Shown here in pieces: positions 13,932 through 22,844 of a stretch of DNA of 23,384 bases. Below the pieces are notes generated by a model. The model searched no databases. It was given only the letters and a program-made list of their open reading frames with translations, and had not been told where the DNA came from. The first letter of the stretch is position 1, and each line of letters begins with the position of its first letter. The position numbers and the translations under genes were made by a program. This DNA comes from Bacillota bacterium (GTDB taxonomy: Bacteria; Bacillota_A; Clostridia; Tissierellales; Peptoniphilaceae), in the NCBI GenBank assembly GCA_023443045.1, contig JAEZWK010000024.1, positions 1 through 23,384 of the forward strand, in the 5' to 3' direction.

Positions 13932-13932
13932 A

Positions 13933-14964
13933 ATGGGTTTTTTTCTAAGAAGTGATGTAGGAATAGATTTAGGAACTGCAAGTGTATTGGTATATGTAAA
14001 AGGAAAAGGAATTGTATTACAAGAGCCATCTGTAGTTGCTATAGATCAGTATACAAATAAATTTTTAGCGGTTGGTGAAGAAGCAAGAAAAATGCTTGGT
14101 AGAACACCTGGAAATATTGTAGCGGTAAGGCCTTTAAAAGAAGGTGTAATTTCTGATTACCATGTAACAGAAAGAATGTTAAAATATTTCATTGAGAAAG
14201 CTCTTGGAAGGATGTTATTAAAACCAAGATTAATTGTTTGTGTTCCTTCTGGGTGTACAGAAGTAGAAAAAAGAGCTGTTATCGAAGCTAGTAATGAAGC
14301 TGGTGCTGTAAAGACTTATCTGATTGAAGAGCCTATCGCAGCAGCTATTGGTGCAGGTCTTGATATTACTGCACCAACTGGAAATATGGTTATAGATATT
14401 GGTGGAGGAACAACTGATGTTGCTGTAATTTCATTGGGTGGAATTGTTGTATCTAGATCCATTAAAGTAGCAGGTGATAATTGTGATGAGGCAATTACTA
14501 AATTTGTTAAGAAGAAACATAATATGATGATTGGAGAAAGAACGGCAGAAGAATTAAAAGTAAAAATAGGTTGTGCATATCCTCAAGAAGAAGAGTTTTT
14601 AGAGATTAAGGGTAGAAATTTGGTCACTGGACTACCTATGAATGTTGTTGTTTCATCAAATGATATGCTAGAAGCATTAAAAGAACCGGTACAAGAAATT
14701 GTAGAAGCTGTACATTATACATTAGAAAGAACACCGCCAGAATTAGCTGCTGATATTTCTACTCAGGGAATTATAATGACTGGTGGAGGAGCTTTGTTGA
14801 GAGGGCTTCCACAAATAATAAGTGAAAGAACTGGAATACAAGTTAGAGTTGCGGAAAATGCTGTTGAGTGTGTTGCTATTGGTACTGGAAAGGCATTGGA
14901 TTGGGTAGAAGTTTTAGATAAAAATAATTCTGTAGAATCACAGATGGGAAGATTTAGAAAATAG
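13933..14964 (+). CDS. mreB: MreB/Mbl rod-shape determining actin homologue
   Basis: 343 residues of the bacterial actin family. Phosphate 1 motif DLGTASVLVYV near the N-terminus, EEPIAAAIGAGL, phosphate 2 motif DIGGGTTDVAVIS, and adenosine motif TGGGALLRGLP are all visible. MreB-type filaments at the inner membrane position the elongation machinery for lateral wall growth. The N-terminal GFFLRSD stretch could be the membrane-contacting end. One base separates it from murA, with GAGAGGGA as ribosome binding site overlapping the murA stop, so wall precursor synthesis and wall geometry are co-expressed. It could equally be named mbl; the window does not contain mreC or mreD. Confidence 0.93.
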   Translation: MGFFLRSDVGIDLGTASVLVYVKGKGIVLQEPSVVAIDQYTNKFLAVGEEARKMLGRTPGNIVAVRPLKEGVISDYHVTERMLKYFIEKALGRMLLKPRLIVCVPSGCTEVEKRAVIEASNEAGAVKTYLIEEPIAAAIGAGLDITAPTGNMVIDIGGGTTDVAVISLGGIVVSRSIKVAGDNCDEAITKFVKKKHNMMIGERTAEELKVKIGCAYPQEEEFLEIKGRNLVTGLPMNVVVSSNDMLEALKEPVQEIVEAVHYTLERTPPELAADISTQGIIMTGGGALLRGLPQIISERTGIQVRVAENAVECVAIGTGKALDWVEVLDKNNSVESQMGRFRK

Positions 14965-14965
14965 T

Positions 14966-14993
14966 AAGCGATAAGGTGACTTGTCGCTTTTTA
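14966..14993 (+). terminator. Hairpin terminator or attenuator between mreB and polA
   Basis: AAGCGATAAG pairs fully with CTTGTCGCTT (one T-G wobble) around a GTGA tetraloop, followed by T5. It begins one base after the mreB stop and ends about 7 bases before the polA ribosome binding site, with no obvious promoter between, so polA may rely on read-through. Confidence 0.85.
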
Positions 14994-15008
14994 TATAGTG
15001 AGGAAGAG

Positions 15009-17603
15009 ATGGATAAGTTTTTAATAATAGATGGATCAAGTATAATAAATAGAGCGTTTTATGCTATAAAAAATTTAAGTACAAAGACGGGTATACAAAC
15101 TAATGCTGTATATGGTTTTTTGAAGTCGTTGGAATCAAACTTAAAAAAGATAGAACCAAAATATGTAGCTGTATTGTTTGATGCCAAGGGAAAAAAATTT
15201 AGACATGAGTTATATGCTGATTATAAAGGTGGAAGAAAAAAATTTCCTGAGGAATTAAATTTACAAATTTCATTTATTCATGAAATACTTGAAAGAAGAG
15301 GTATTAAGACTTTAAGTGTAGAAAATTATGAGGCAGATGATATCGCAGGAAGTTTAGTAAATAAATTCAAAAATCAGGTAGAAATATATTTGCTGACCGG
15401 AGATCGAGATTATTTTCAGCTGGTGGATAAGAATGTTAAAGTGATTTTTGCAGCTACAAAGTCGCATAACATATATGATGAAGATGCTATTATTGAAGAA
15501 TTTGGTTTAAAGCCATCTCAACTTATTGATTTAAAAGCTTTAATTGGGGATAAATCTGATAATATACCTGGAATTAAAGGTGTTGGTGAAAAAAGTGTGA
15601 CACCTTTATTACAAGAATATAATGATATCGATGGTATTTATGATAATCTTGATAAAATAAAATCCAAATCACTTAGAACAAAATTAGAAGAAAATAGGGA
15701 TGATGTTTTATTATCATATAAACTTGGGGAAATATATAAAAATCTTGAAATAGATGATTTAGATGAATTTGTTATAAAGGAATCTGACGAAGAATCTTTG
15801 CAAGAGATTTATAGAAAATTAGAATTAAAAGATTATATAGTAGATTCTCATCATGTAAATATAGAAACAAAATTTTCTATTATTTCATCAAAAGAATTTA
15901 TAAATGAGTTAAAAAAATGTTCCCAAAATTCTGTTTTCAAAATAATATTTGTGGGAGATTATCGAATTGATGAACCAGTAGCATTTTCTCTTATTTCTGA
16001 TGATATGTCATATATTTCATTTGAAAAGATTGAACCACATTTGATCGTGGATTCTATAAAAGATAAGAGCGTTATTTCTTTTAATGCAAAGGAAGATATT
16101 TTTTATTTATTAGAAGAAAAACTGGAAAAAAATCCTTTTAATGATGATTTGGCCTTGATGCAATATGTAATCGATTCTAATTTAAATGCAACAGATTTAA
16201 GTTATTGGTATGAAAAGTTTTTCCGTGTAAATTTGGTAAATGTATATGATTTTCTCTCTTTAAAGGAAAATAAAAAGAAAAATTTTGAAGAATTTGATAA
16301 AGAAGTTTTAGCCCATCATATTTCTATAATGTTGAAACAAATAAAAGATTTATATGATTTTGAAAATGAGATCATAAAGAGTGAGTCTTTCTATGATCTT
16401 TATAAAAATATAGAAATTCCTCTAACTTTTACTTTAGCTTGTATGGAAAAAAATGGAGTTAAAATAGATATAGATTTCTTAAAGAGTTTAGCTGAAGATT
16501 ATAGATCTAGTTTAAAAGAGTATGAAAAAGAAATATATAACTTAGCAGGAGAGGAATTTAATATAAATTCACCAAAACAGTTGAGCAATATTTTATTTGA
16601 AAAATTAGAATTACCTGTTATAAAAAAAACAAAGACAGGATACTCTACTGATCAAGATGTTTTAGAAAAATTATCAGAAAAACATGAATTGCCCAAACTA
16701 ATTTTAGAATATAGAAAAGATAGTAAATTACTAAGTACATTTATAGAAGGATTATTAAAATTAGTAGATGAAAATGGTATCGTAAGAACAGATTTTAAGC
16801 AATTAGTTACTACTACCGGTAGGTTATCTTCGCAAGATCCTAATTTACAAAATATACCAACAAGACATGAAAAAGGAAAGGAAATAAGAAAATCTTTTAT
16901 TGCGAGAGATGGTTATGTGTTCTATGATCTTGATTATTCACAGATCGAATTACGTGTTTTAGCAGGGGTAAGTCATGAAGAAAAGATGATTCAAGGCTTC
17001 AAAGAAGATTTAGATATTCATCAAAAAACTGCAAGTGAAGTTTTTGATAAAAATTATGATGAAGTAAGTAGTCTAGAACGTTCACACGCAAAGGCAGTAA
17101 ATTTTGGTATAGTATATGGAATAAGTGATTATGGTTTAAGTCAAAATTTAAATATCTCTAGAGAAAAGGCTGGAGAGTATATAGATAGTTATTTAAACAA
17201 TTTTCCAAAAATAAAACAATATATGACAGATATTGTTAAGGAAGCAAAAAATAATGGTTACGTAGAAACATTGCTACATCGAAGAAGATATATTCCAGAA
17301 CTTAAAAACTCAAATTTTAATATAAGAAGTTTTGGAGAACGAGTCGCTCTAAACACTCCAATCCAAGGAACGGCAGCTGATATAATCAAAAAAGCAATGG
17401 TAGAAATAAATGAGTATTTATTGAAAAACAATTTAAAAAGTAGATTATTATTGACAATTCACGACGAACTTATAATAGAACTACACAAGGATGAAATGAA
17501 AATTAAGGATGAAATAAAGAAAATTATGGAAAATACTTTAGATGTTGGAGTTTATCTAAAGGTTAGTGATGCAATAGGAGAAAATTGGTTTGATGCAAAA
17601 TAA
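15009..17603 (+). CDS. polA: DNA polymerase I PolA
   Basis: 864 residues. The N-terminal 5'-nuclease domain (about 1-290) shows IDGSSIINRAFYAI, DYKGGRKKFP, YEADDIAG, TGDRDYFQL and GDKSDNIPGIKGVGEK. The middle domain has the position of a 3'-5' exonuclease but lacks its acidic catalytic residues, as in Bacillus-type Pol I, so proofreading is not expected. The polymerase domain has motif A DYSQIELR (about 642), motif B RSHAKAVNFGIVYG (about 691) and motif C HDE (818-820). Roles: Okazaki fragment processing and repair. Start is ATG 15009 after GAGGAAG; an earlier in-frame ATG at 14976 lies inside the terminator hairpin and is rejected. It overlaps coaE. Confidence 0.97.
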   Translation: MDKFLIIDGSSIINRAFYAIKNLSTKTGIQTNAVYGFLKSLESNLKKIEPKYVAVLFDAKGKKFRHELYADYKGGRKKFPEELNLQISFIHEILERRGIKTLSVENYEADDIAGSLVNKFKNQVEIYLLTGDRDYFQLVDKNVKVIFAATKSHNIYDEDAIIEEFGLKPSQLIDLKALIGDKSDNIPGIKGVGEKSVTPLLQEYNDIDGIYDNLDKIKSKSLRTKLEENRDDVLLSYKLGEIYKNLEIDDLDEFVIKESDEESLQEIYRKLELKDYIVDSHHVNIETKFSIISSKEFINELKKCSQNSVFKIIFVGDYRIDEPVAFSLISDDMSYISFEKIEPHLIVDSIKDKSVISFNAKEDIFYLLEEKLEKNPFNDDLALMQYVIDSNLNATDLSYWYEKFFRVNLVNVYDFLSLKENKKKNFEEFDKEVLAHHISIMLKQIKDLYDFENEIIKSESFYDLYKNIEIPLTFTLACMEKNGVKIDIDFLKSLAEDYRSSLKEYEKEIYNLAGEEFNINSPKQLSNILFEKLELPVIKKTKTGYSTDQDVLEKLSEKHELPKLILEYRKDSKLLSTFIEGLLKLVDENGIVRTDFKQLVTTTGRLSSQDPNLQNIPTRHEKGKEIRKSFIARDGYVFYDLDYSQIELRVLAGVSHEEKMIQGFKEDLDIHQKTASEVFDKNYDEVSSLERSHAKAVNFGIVYGISDYGLSQNLNISREKAGEYIDSYLNNFPKIKQYMTDIVKEAKNNGYVETLLHRRRYIPELKNSNFNIRSFGERVALNTPIQGTAADIIKKAMVEINEYLLKNNLKSRLLLTIHDELIIELHKDEMKIKDEIKKIMENTLDVGVYLKVSDAIGENWFDAK

Positions 17604-18132
17604 AAAAATTGTTATCACTGGCAAAATGGGAAGCGGAAAAAGTACAATATTAAAAAGATTAAATGAAAAAAGAATAATCTACGCTGATGACTGGGCAAAA
17701 GAATTTATGAATTCAAAAAATTTTTTACGAATTCTTAATCAAAAAAAAGTCTATGATTTGAATTATATAAAAAATAACTTTTTTAAAAATAAAAAAATAA
17801 AAAAAATGGTGGAATCAATCGTTCATCCCAGGTTTTATAGATATCTTTCAAAAATAAAAGGATCTTATATTGTTGAAATTCCTATTTATTTTGAAACAGA
17901 AAAAATAGCTAATGAAAATGGTTTTTTCCCAGATAAAATAATATATATAGATGTGGAAAAAAGAATTAGATTAAAAAGACTAAGAATACAAAGAAAAATG
18001 AAAAAAAATGATATTTTAGAAAGAGAACAGTACTTTTTGACGGATGATTCTGTAAAAACAAAAACTAATTTTATAATAAAAAATAATTGCTCAGGTAGCG
18101 CGATCTCACAATTAAAGGAATTTTTACAATGA
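17593..18132 (+). CDS. coaE: Dephospho-CoA kinase CoaE
   Basis: Last step of coenzyme A synthesis: phosphorylates dephospho-CoA with ATP. About 179 residues with Walker A GKMGSGKST at the N-terminus, ADDWAKE where the family has its nucleotide/substrate Asp pair, VHPRFY, EIPIYFE (family DIPLLFE-like), and an Arg/Lys-rich lid (RIRLKRLRIQRKMKKNDI) followed by FIIKNN (usually VIxN). Shorter and Lys-richer than average, but the motif order is right. The start codon lies within the last codons of polA; I chose ATG 17593 over the TTG just before it. polA-coaE adjacency is common in Firmicutes; mutM, often between them, is absent. It overlaps the next gene by four bases. Confidence 0.88.
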   Translation: MQNKKIVITGKMGSGKSTILKRLNEKRIIYADDWAKEFMNSKNFLRILNQKKVYDLNYIKNNFFKNKKIKKMVESIVHPRFYRYLSKIKGSYIVEIPIYFETEKIANENGFFPDKIIYIDVEKRIRLKRLRIQRKMKKNDILEREQYFLTDDSVKTKTNFIIKNNCSGSAISQLKEFLQ

Positions 18133-18761
18133 AAAGAATAATTAAATTTTTATTTTATATACTTTTTATATATGTTTTGTTTAATATTTTTTTAACTCTT
18201 ACAGTACCTATAAAATACGAAGAAGAAATAGATAAAACTGTTGAGAAAACCGGAATAAATAAGGCATTATTATTAGCGTTAATAAAACAAGAAAGTAATT
18301 TTAAGTTTGATGCTGTGAGCAATAAAGGTGCACTGGGATTAACACAATTAATGCCAACAACTATCGACTATGTAACAGAAAAATTTTCAGTAGAAACAAA
18401 AATATCTGATATATTTATACCTGAAAAAAATATATATTTAGGAGCAATTTACTTAAAAGATCTAATCGAAAGATTTAAAAGTGAAAAATTAGCATTAATA
18501 GCATACAATGCTGGGCCAAGTAATTTGAAAAAATGGTTAGATGAAGGGATTATAAACGAAAATTTATCTGTAGAAAATATTCCTTTTGAAGAGACGAAAA
18601 AGTATGTACAAAATATTGAGAAGTTAAAAAAAAGATATGAATTACTCTTAAAAACACCATATAGAGTCCCCGAAAAAATGCAAGACTATATTTTAAAATT
18701 TAAAAATCAGGGATTTGGATCCATAAAGTCAATAAAAAAATGGTTGGAGGATTTAATTTGA
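18129..18761 (+). CDS. Membrane-anchored lytic transglycosylase (SLT domain)
   Basis: 210 residues. One N-terminal membrane segment (about 4-25) anchors the protein with the catalytic domain outside. The SLT/Slt70-like domain shows catalytic Glu55 in LIKQESNF, GALGLTQLMPTT, NIYLGAIYLKDL, LIAYNAGP and IPFEETKKYVQNI. Such enzymes cleave peptidoglycan glycan strands to anhydro-muramic ends, in wall turnover or insertion of envelope machines. Order polA-coaE-lytic transglycosylase recurs in Clostridia (from memory). The ATG overlaps the coaE stop, and its own stop overlaps the TTG start of the following lipoprotein gene, so both are coupled. Confidence 0.93.
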   Translation: MKRIIKFLFYILFIYVLFNIFLTLTVPIKYEEEIDKTVEKTGINKALLLALIKQESNFKFDAVSNKGALGLTQLMPTTIDYVTEKFSVETKISDIFIPEKNIYLGAIYLKDLIERFKSEKLALIAYNAGPSNLKKWLDEGIINENLSVENIPFEETKKYVQNIEKLKKRYELLLKTPYRVPEKMQDYILKFKNQGFGSIKSIKKWLEDLI

Positions 18762-20260
18762 AGATTCAGTTTAAAATTATTCTTATAATCTTATTTTGTT
18801 TTAGTTTTTTGTTAGCCTCATGCTCGAAAAGCGAAAATACACAAGAAAATAATATAGATTATTCTTTCTTGACAGCAACAGAAGGAAGTATAAGTATACC
18901 TCTTACACCATTTGATAATTTGAATCCACTGACAACAGATAATATTAGTTACTTATACTTTTCAGAGCTAATGTTTGAAGGACTATATAAATTAAAAAAT
19001 AATTATAAACCCGAGGAAATATTAGTAAGCAATATAACACAGGAAGGAAAAAAAATAACTGTATCAATTATAGATGGAGTACAGTTTCATGACGGAAGCT
19101 ATTTAACATCACAGGATATAGTTAATAGCCTTGAAATGATAAGAAATACTGGAAAAGGTGCATATTATAATCTTATGGTTAATAATATTACAAAAAAATT
19201 TCCTCTAGAAGCAAAAGTTATAGATAGAAATACAGTTGAATTTAATTTTACTGGTGAAGGTCCTTTTTTAAAGGAATATCTTATATTTCCTATAGTAAAG
19301 AAAGACGAAAATGGTAATTATATAGGAACAGGTCCTTATAAATTATCAAATCTAGAAAAAAATAGAGAAGTTTTACTAGAAAGATTTGTGGGATACCATG
19401 GAGAAAAGTCTGCTATAGAAAGAATTAAAGGAATTATCTTAGAAGATGAACAATTGATATATACAGCCATAGACACAGGACGAATTCAAGCAACGATTTC
19501 ATTTTCAGACGAATTTTTAAGATTTTCTAATAATGAAAACTTTCACGGCTACAGATTTGCATCCAATAAAGTATATGGTTTATTTATAAACAACCGAAAT
19601 TTTTCAAATGATTTCAAAAACTTGATAAGAAAATCTATAAATAAAGAAAGAATTAAATCGGATATATTTAATGAATATGCAACAGTTGCAAATACTTTTT
19701 TAAATCCTGATAGCTATATAAACAGACCATTTTCTTCAAGTTATAATTTGGAAGAATCAAAATTATTATCTAATAAAATAGAGAATAAAAAAATCAGACT
19801 ATATTATTATTCTGGAAATGAAATTCATAAATTAATAGCAGCCAAATTGATACAATTTTGGAATAATGTAGGTATAGATGTCATTGATGTTTCTAGAAAC
19901 GAATCTTTTGAATCATACTCTCAAAATTTAAAGTCAAATTTTTATGATGTGTGTATATTTGCTCTTAATACAAATATAATAAAGGATCAAACTTATGATT
20001 TGATAAATGGAAATATTTTTAATTACTCTAACGATGATTTAAAGTCATTACATCTGGAATTATCTAAAAAAGATAATATAGAACAAGCCATGGATGTAAT
20101 ACAAGAAATAGATAATAATCTGATAAAAAATTCTGATTTTATACCCTTAGTATTTTCAGATTCATGTCTTATTTTATCTAAAAATATAGTGGGAGAATTT
20201 CACCCTAATCTAATATTTCCTTATGATGACTTAAAAACTGCATATTTTACATCACCATAA
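18758..20260 (+). CDS. Peptide-type ABC transporter substrate-binding lipoprotein (family 5)
   Basis: 500 residues. The N-terminus MKIQFKIILIILFCFSFLLA ends in a lipobox with Cys22 (LLASC), so it is a membrane-anchored lipoprotein. The body matches OppA/DppA-type binding proteins: an opening segment with LNPLTTDN, ELMFEGLYK, the VQFHDGSYLTSQDIVNSLE block, GTGPYKL, and later INKERIKSDIF. Start is TTG 18758, seven bases after GGAGG; an ATG at 18740 lies inside the lytic transglycosylase gene, before the ribosome binding site. No permease or ATPase genes are adjacent; a terminator and the rnf operon follow. Ligand unknown. Co-expression with a wall-cleaving enzyme suggests uptake or sensing of peptides, possibly muropeptides, but this is inference. 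Confidence 0.9.
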   Translation: MKIQFKIILIILFCFSFLLASCSKSENTQENNIDYSFLTATEGSISIPLTPFDNLNPLTTDNISYLYFSELMFEGLYKLKNNYKPEEILVSNITQEGKKITVSIIDGVQFHDGSYLTSQDIVNSLEMIRNTGKGAYYNLMVNNITKKFPLEAKVIDRNTVEFNFTGEGPFLKEYLIFPIVKKDENGNYIGTGPYKLSNLEKNREVLLERFVGYHGEKSAIERIKGIILEDEQLIYTAIDTGRIQATISFSDEFLRFSNNENFHGYRFASNKVYGLFINNRNFSNDFKNLIRKSINKERIKSDIFNEYATVANTFLNPDSYINRPFSSSYNLEESKLLSNKIENKKIRLYYYSGNEIHKLIAAKLIQFWNNVGIDVIDVSRNESFESYSQNLKSNFYDVCIFALNTNIIKDQTYDLINGNIFNYSNDDLKSLHLELSKKDNIEQAMDVIQEIDNNLIKNSDFIPLVFSDSCLILSKNIVGEFHPNLIFPYDDLKTAYFTSP

Positions 20261-20264
20261 TTTG

Positions 20265-20297
20265 AAAAAAGTAACAATTTATTTGTTGCTTTTTTTA
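20265..20297 (+). terminator. Intrinsic terminator after the lipoprotein gene
   Basis: AAAAAAGTAACAA (20265-20277) pairs with TTGTTGCTTTTTT around a short AT loop, with one T-G wobble, and runs into a T-tract. It ends the polA-coaE-lytic transglycosylase-lipoprotein transcript. Confidence 0.85.
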
Positions 20298-20335
20298 TTT
20301 GATTAATGATAAATCTTTAATTTTTTTTTAAAATA

Positions 20336-20344
20336 TGTTATACT
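20336..20344 (+). promoter_or_regulatory. Extended -10 promoter for the rnf operon
   Basis: TGTTATACT forms an extended -10 about 33 bases before the rnfC start. The -35 region is poor (TTTAAT at 20316-20321, 17 bases away), which an extended -10 can tolerate. Confidence 0.55.
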
Positions 20345-20376
20345 ATTGACATAAAAATTTAAAAGAGGTGAAGGAT

Positions 20377-21702
20377 ATGCTCGGTAATAAACTTACCTTT
20401 AAAGGCGGAATACATATTCCAGAATTTAAAGAGTTATCTTCACATATGGCAATAGAAAATACTGAATATCCGGATGAGGTTATCATTCCGCTAATACAGC
20501 ATGTAGGGCCACCATGTGAAGCGCTTGTAAAGGTAGGAGATGAAGTTAAAGTTGGACAAATGATAGGATGGCAAGAAATATCATTAAGTGCACCTGTTCA
20601 TTCATCTGTATCAGGAAAAGTAAAAAAAATTGAAGAAAGATTTACTCAAGATGGATCAAAATGTCAGTGTGTAATAATTTCCAATGATTTCCAAGAAACA
20701 TTAGGGTATGAATTATTAAATCGCGATTTTGAAAAGATGAGTATAGATGACATAATAAAAGAAGTTAGAATGGCAGGAGTTGTAGGCATGGGTGGTGCAG
20801 CTTTTCCAGCACATTCAAAACTTGATGGAGCTAGAAGTGGTATTGATTCTGTTATAATTAATGCTGCTGAGTGTGAGCCGTTTTTAACATGTGACCACAG
20901 AATGATGCTAGAGTGGGGAGAAAAGCTAGTAACTGGATTAAAAATAATAATGAAAGTTACAAATGCAACTAATGGATACATAGGTATAGAAGATAACAAA
21001 CCTGATGCTATTGAAAATATGACAAAATTATTAGCACAGTATACAAATTTGAATGTAGCAGTTCTTAAAACTAAATTTCCTCAAGGTGATTCATATAGAA
21101 TGGTAGATTCTATTTTGAAAAGAAAAGTACCTAAAGGAGGAAGGACTGGTAATGTTCATACTTTGGTTACTAATGTAGGTACTGCAATTGCAATTTATGA
21201 AGCAGTAGTTTTTGGTAAACCATCTTATGAAAGAGTTGTGACTGTTACAGGTGATGGGGTAAAACAACCTAGAAATATTTTGGCTAGAGTGGGTACTCCT
21301 ATAAAACATTTAATAAAATCAGCAGGTGGCTTTTCTGGTAATCCTGAAGCTGTAATAGCAGGAGGACCTATGACTGGTTTTAGTCAATTTGATTTGGATG
21401 TACCAGTACAAAAAAATAGTTCTGGTATACTAGTTTTAAAAGAAGATCCTGCAACCAAGTACAATATGAGTCCGTGTATTAGATGTGCTAAATGTTTAAA
21501 TGCATGTCCAGTACATTTATTACCTTTAAATATAGCTGAGCTTATGGCTAAAGGTAGATTAGAAGATACACAAAAATATAATGCTCAAGCATGTATTGCT
21601 TGTGGATCGTGTTCGTATATTTGTCCTGCACACAGACCTCTTACTGAACTTATATCTGCAGCTAAGAGAGAGTTGAAATTATTGAGTAAAAAATCGAGGT
21701 AG
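20377..21702 (+). CDS. rnfC: Rnf complex subunit RnfC
   Basis: Peripheral subunit of the Rnf ferredoxin:NAD+ oxidoreductase that carries the NADH/FMN site. 441 residues: GGIHIPEFKE start, a Gly-rich nucleotide-binding loop (VVGMGGAAFPAHSKL), AAECEPFLTCDHR, and two [4Fe-4S] motifs, CIRCAKCLNACP and CIACGSCSYICP, near the C-terminus. Start is ATG 20377, six bases after AGAGGTG; the in-frame GTG at 20368 overlaps that site. It is the first gene of a C-D-G ordered operon, two bases before rnfD. Confidence 0.96.
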   Translation: MLGNKLTFKGGIHIPEFKELSSHMAIENTEYPDEVIIPLIQHVGPPCEALVKVGDEVKVGQMIGWQEISLSAPVHSSVSGKVKKIEERFTQDGSKCQCVIISNDFQETLGYELLNRDFEKMSIDDIIKEVRMAGVVGMGGAAFPAHSKLDGARSGIDSVIINAAECEPFLTCDHRMMLEWGEKLVTGLKIIMKVTNATNGYIGIEDNKPDAIENMTKLLAQYTNLNVAVLKTKFPQGDSYRMVDSILKRKVPKGGRTGNVHTLVTNVGTAIAIYEAVVFGKPSYERVVTVTGDGVKQPRNILARVGTPIKHLIKSAGGFSGNPEAVIAGGPMTGFSQFDLDVPVQKNSSGILVLKEDPATKYNMSPCIRCAKCLNACPVHLLPLNIAELMAKGRLEDTQKYNAQACIACGSCSYICPAHRPLTELISAAKRELKLLSKKSR

Positions 21703-21704
21703 CT

Positions 21705-22844
21705 ATGGATAAAAACTTAAATATAGAAAATAATAATATTGATAATAGAACAGATATTATCAATGAGAATAACGCGAAATTAAATAATGAAAATAAAACA
21801 ATTACATCATCGAAAATAGATAACACAAAAGTGATTGAAGTTGAAAATAAAGGTGAGCTTGAAAATCTTGAAGATTTGCCTTTTGAAACACAGATTGATT
21901 ATAAAAAGCAATCATGGAAAGTGGCTTTAGCGCCTCATTTAAGAACCAAAAATACTACTCAGAGAGTTATGTTGGATGTAATTATTGCATTGTTACCACA
22001 ACTATTTTATTCTATTTATATTTTTGGGTATAATGCTTTGGTGTTAACACTTATTTCAGTTGTTTCTTGTGTATTTTTTGAAGCTATGACACAGAAAGCT
22101 TTTAAAAAACCAATTCTTATTTATGATTTAAGTGCTGTTGTAACAGGCATGTTATTAGCTTTCAATATACCAGCAAATGCACCTTGGTGGCTTCCTATAG
22201 TAGGCAGTCTTTTTGCTATAGTTTTTGTCAAAGAGTTCTTTGGAGGAATTGGATCGAATTTTGTAAATCCAGCTCTTGCAGGTAGAGCTATATTGATGCT
22301 TAGCTGGCCAGCAATTATGACAAATTATATCGGACCAGATGGTATAACTGGAGCTACTCCGCTACAGATATTAAAAGGTTCTGAGGGTATATTACCTTCT
22401 CTAAAAGATATGTTTTTTGGAAATATTGGTGGTGTATTAGGAGAAACAAGTGCGTTTTTTCTATTAATCGGATTTTTATATTTGGTAATTAGAAAAGTTG
22501 TTGATTATAAAATCACAATTATATATATACTTTCCACAATGGTTGTTTTATTTGGTTTAGGTGTTAGAGATACTAATTTACTTTATCACCTTTTAGGTGG
22601 AGGATTGATATTGGGAGCTTGTTTTATGGCAACAGATTATGCAACTGCACCTATATCAAATTTAGGTAAAGTAATATATGCAGTCTTATGTGGAGTGTTG
22701 ACCGCTCTGATAAGATTAAAAGGTGGAATGCCAGAAGGGGTTAGTTATTCAATTCTGATATTAAATATTTGTGTACCACTAATTGATAGATTAACTATTC
22801 CTAGAGTATTTGGGGAGGTAAAAAAACATGCAAGAAAATCTTAA
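21705..22844 (+). CDS. rnfD: Rnf complex subunit RnfD, with N-terminal extension
   Basis: Multi-pass membrane subunit that carries covalently bound FMN. The conserved part begins near residue 76 (APHLRTKNTTQRVMLDVIIA) and continues through several hydrophobic helices, GIGSNFVNPALAGRAILML, and the flavin-attachment motif TGATPL with Thr218. The 379 residues exceed the usual 310-330 because of about 70 extra N-terminal residues, very rich in Asn, Asp, Glu, Lys and Ile (13 Asn in the first 40), probably disordered and cytoplasmic. The GAGGTAG ribosome binding site before ATG 21705 supports translation of the extension. The gene overlaps rnfG by 17 bases. Confidence 0.95.
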   Translation: MDKNLNIENNNIDNRTDIINENNAKLNNENKTITSSKIDNTKVIEVENKGELENLEDLPFETQIDYKKQSWKVALAPHLRTKNTTQRVMLDVIIALLPQLFYSIYIFGYNALVLTLISVVSCVFFEAMTQKAFKKPILIYDLSAVVTGMLLAFNIPANAPWWLPIVGSLFAIVFVKEFFGGIGSNFVNPALAGRAILMLSWPAIMTNYIGPDGITGATPLQILKGSEGILPSLKDMFFGNIGGVLGETSAFFLLIGFLYLVIRKVVDYKITIIYILSTMVVLFGLGVRDTNLLYHLLGGGLILGACFMATDYATAPISNLGKVIYAVLCGVLTALIRLKGGMPEGVSYSILILNICVPLIDRLTIPRVFGEVKKHARKS

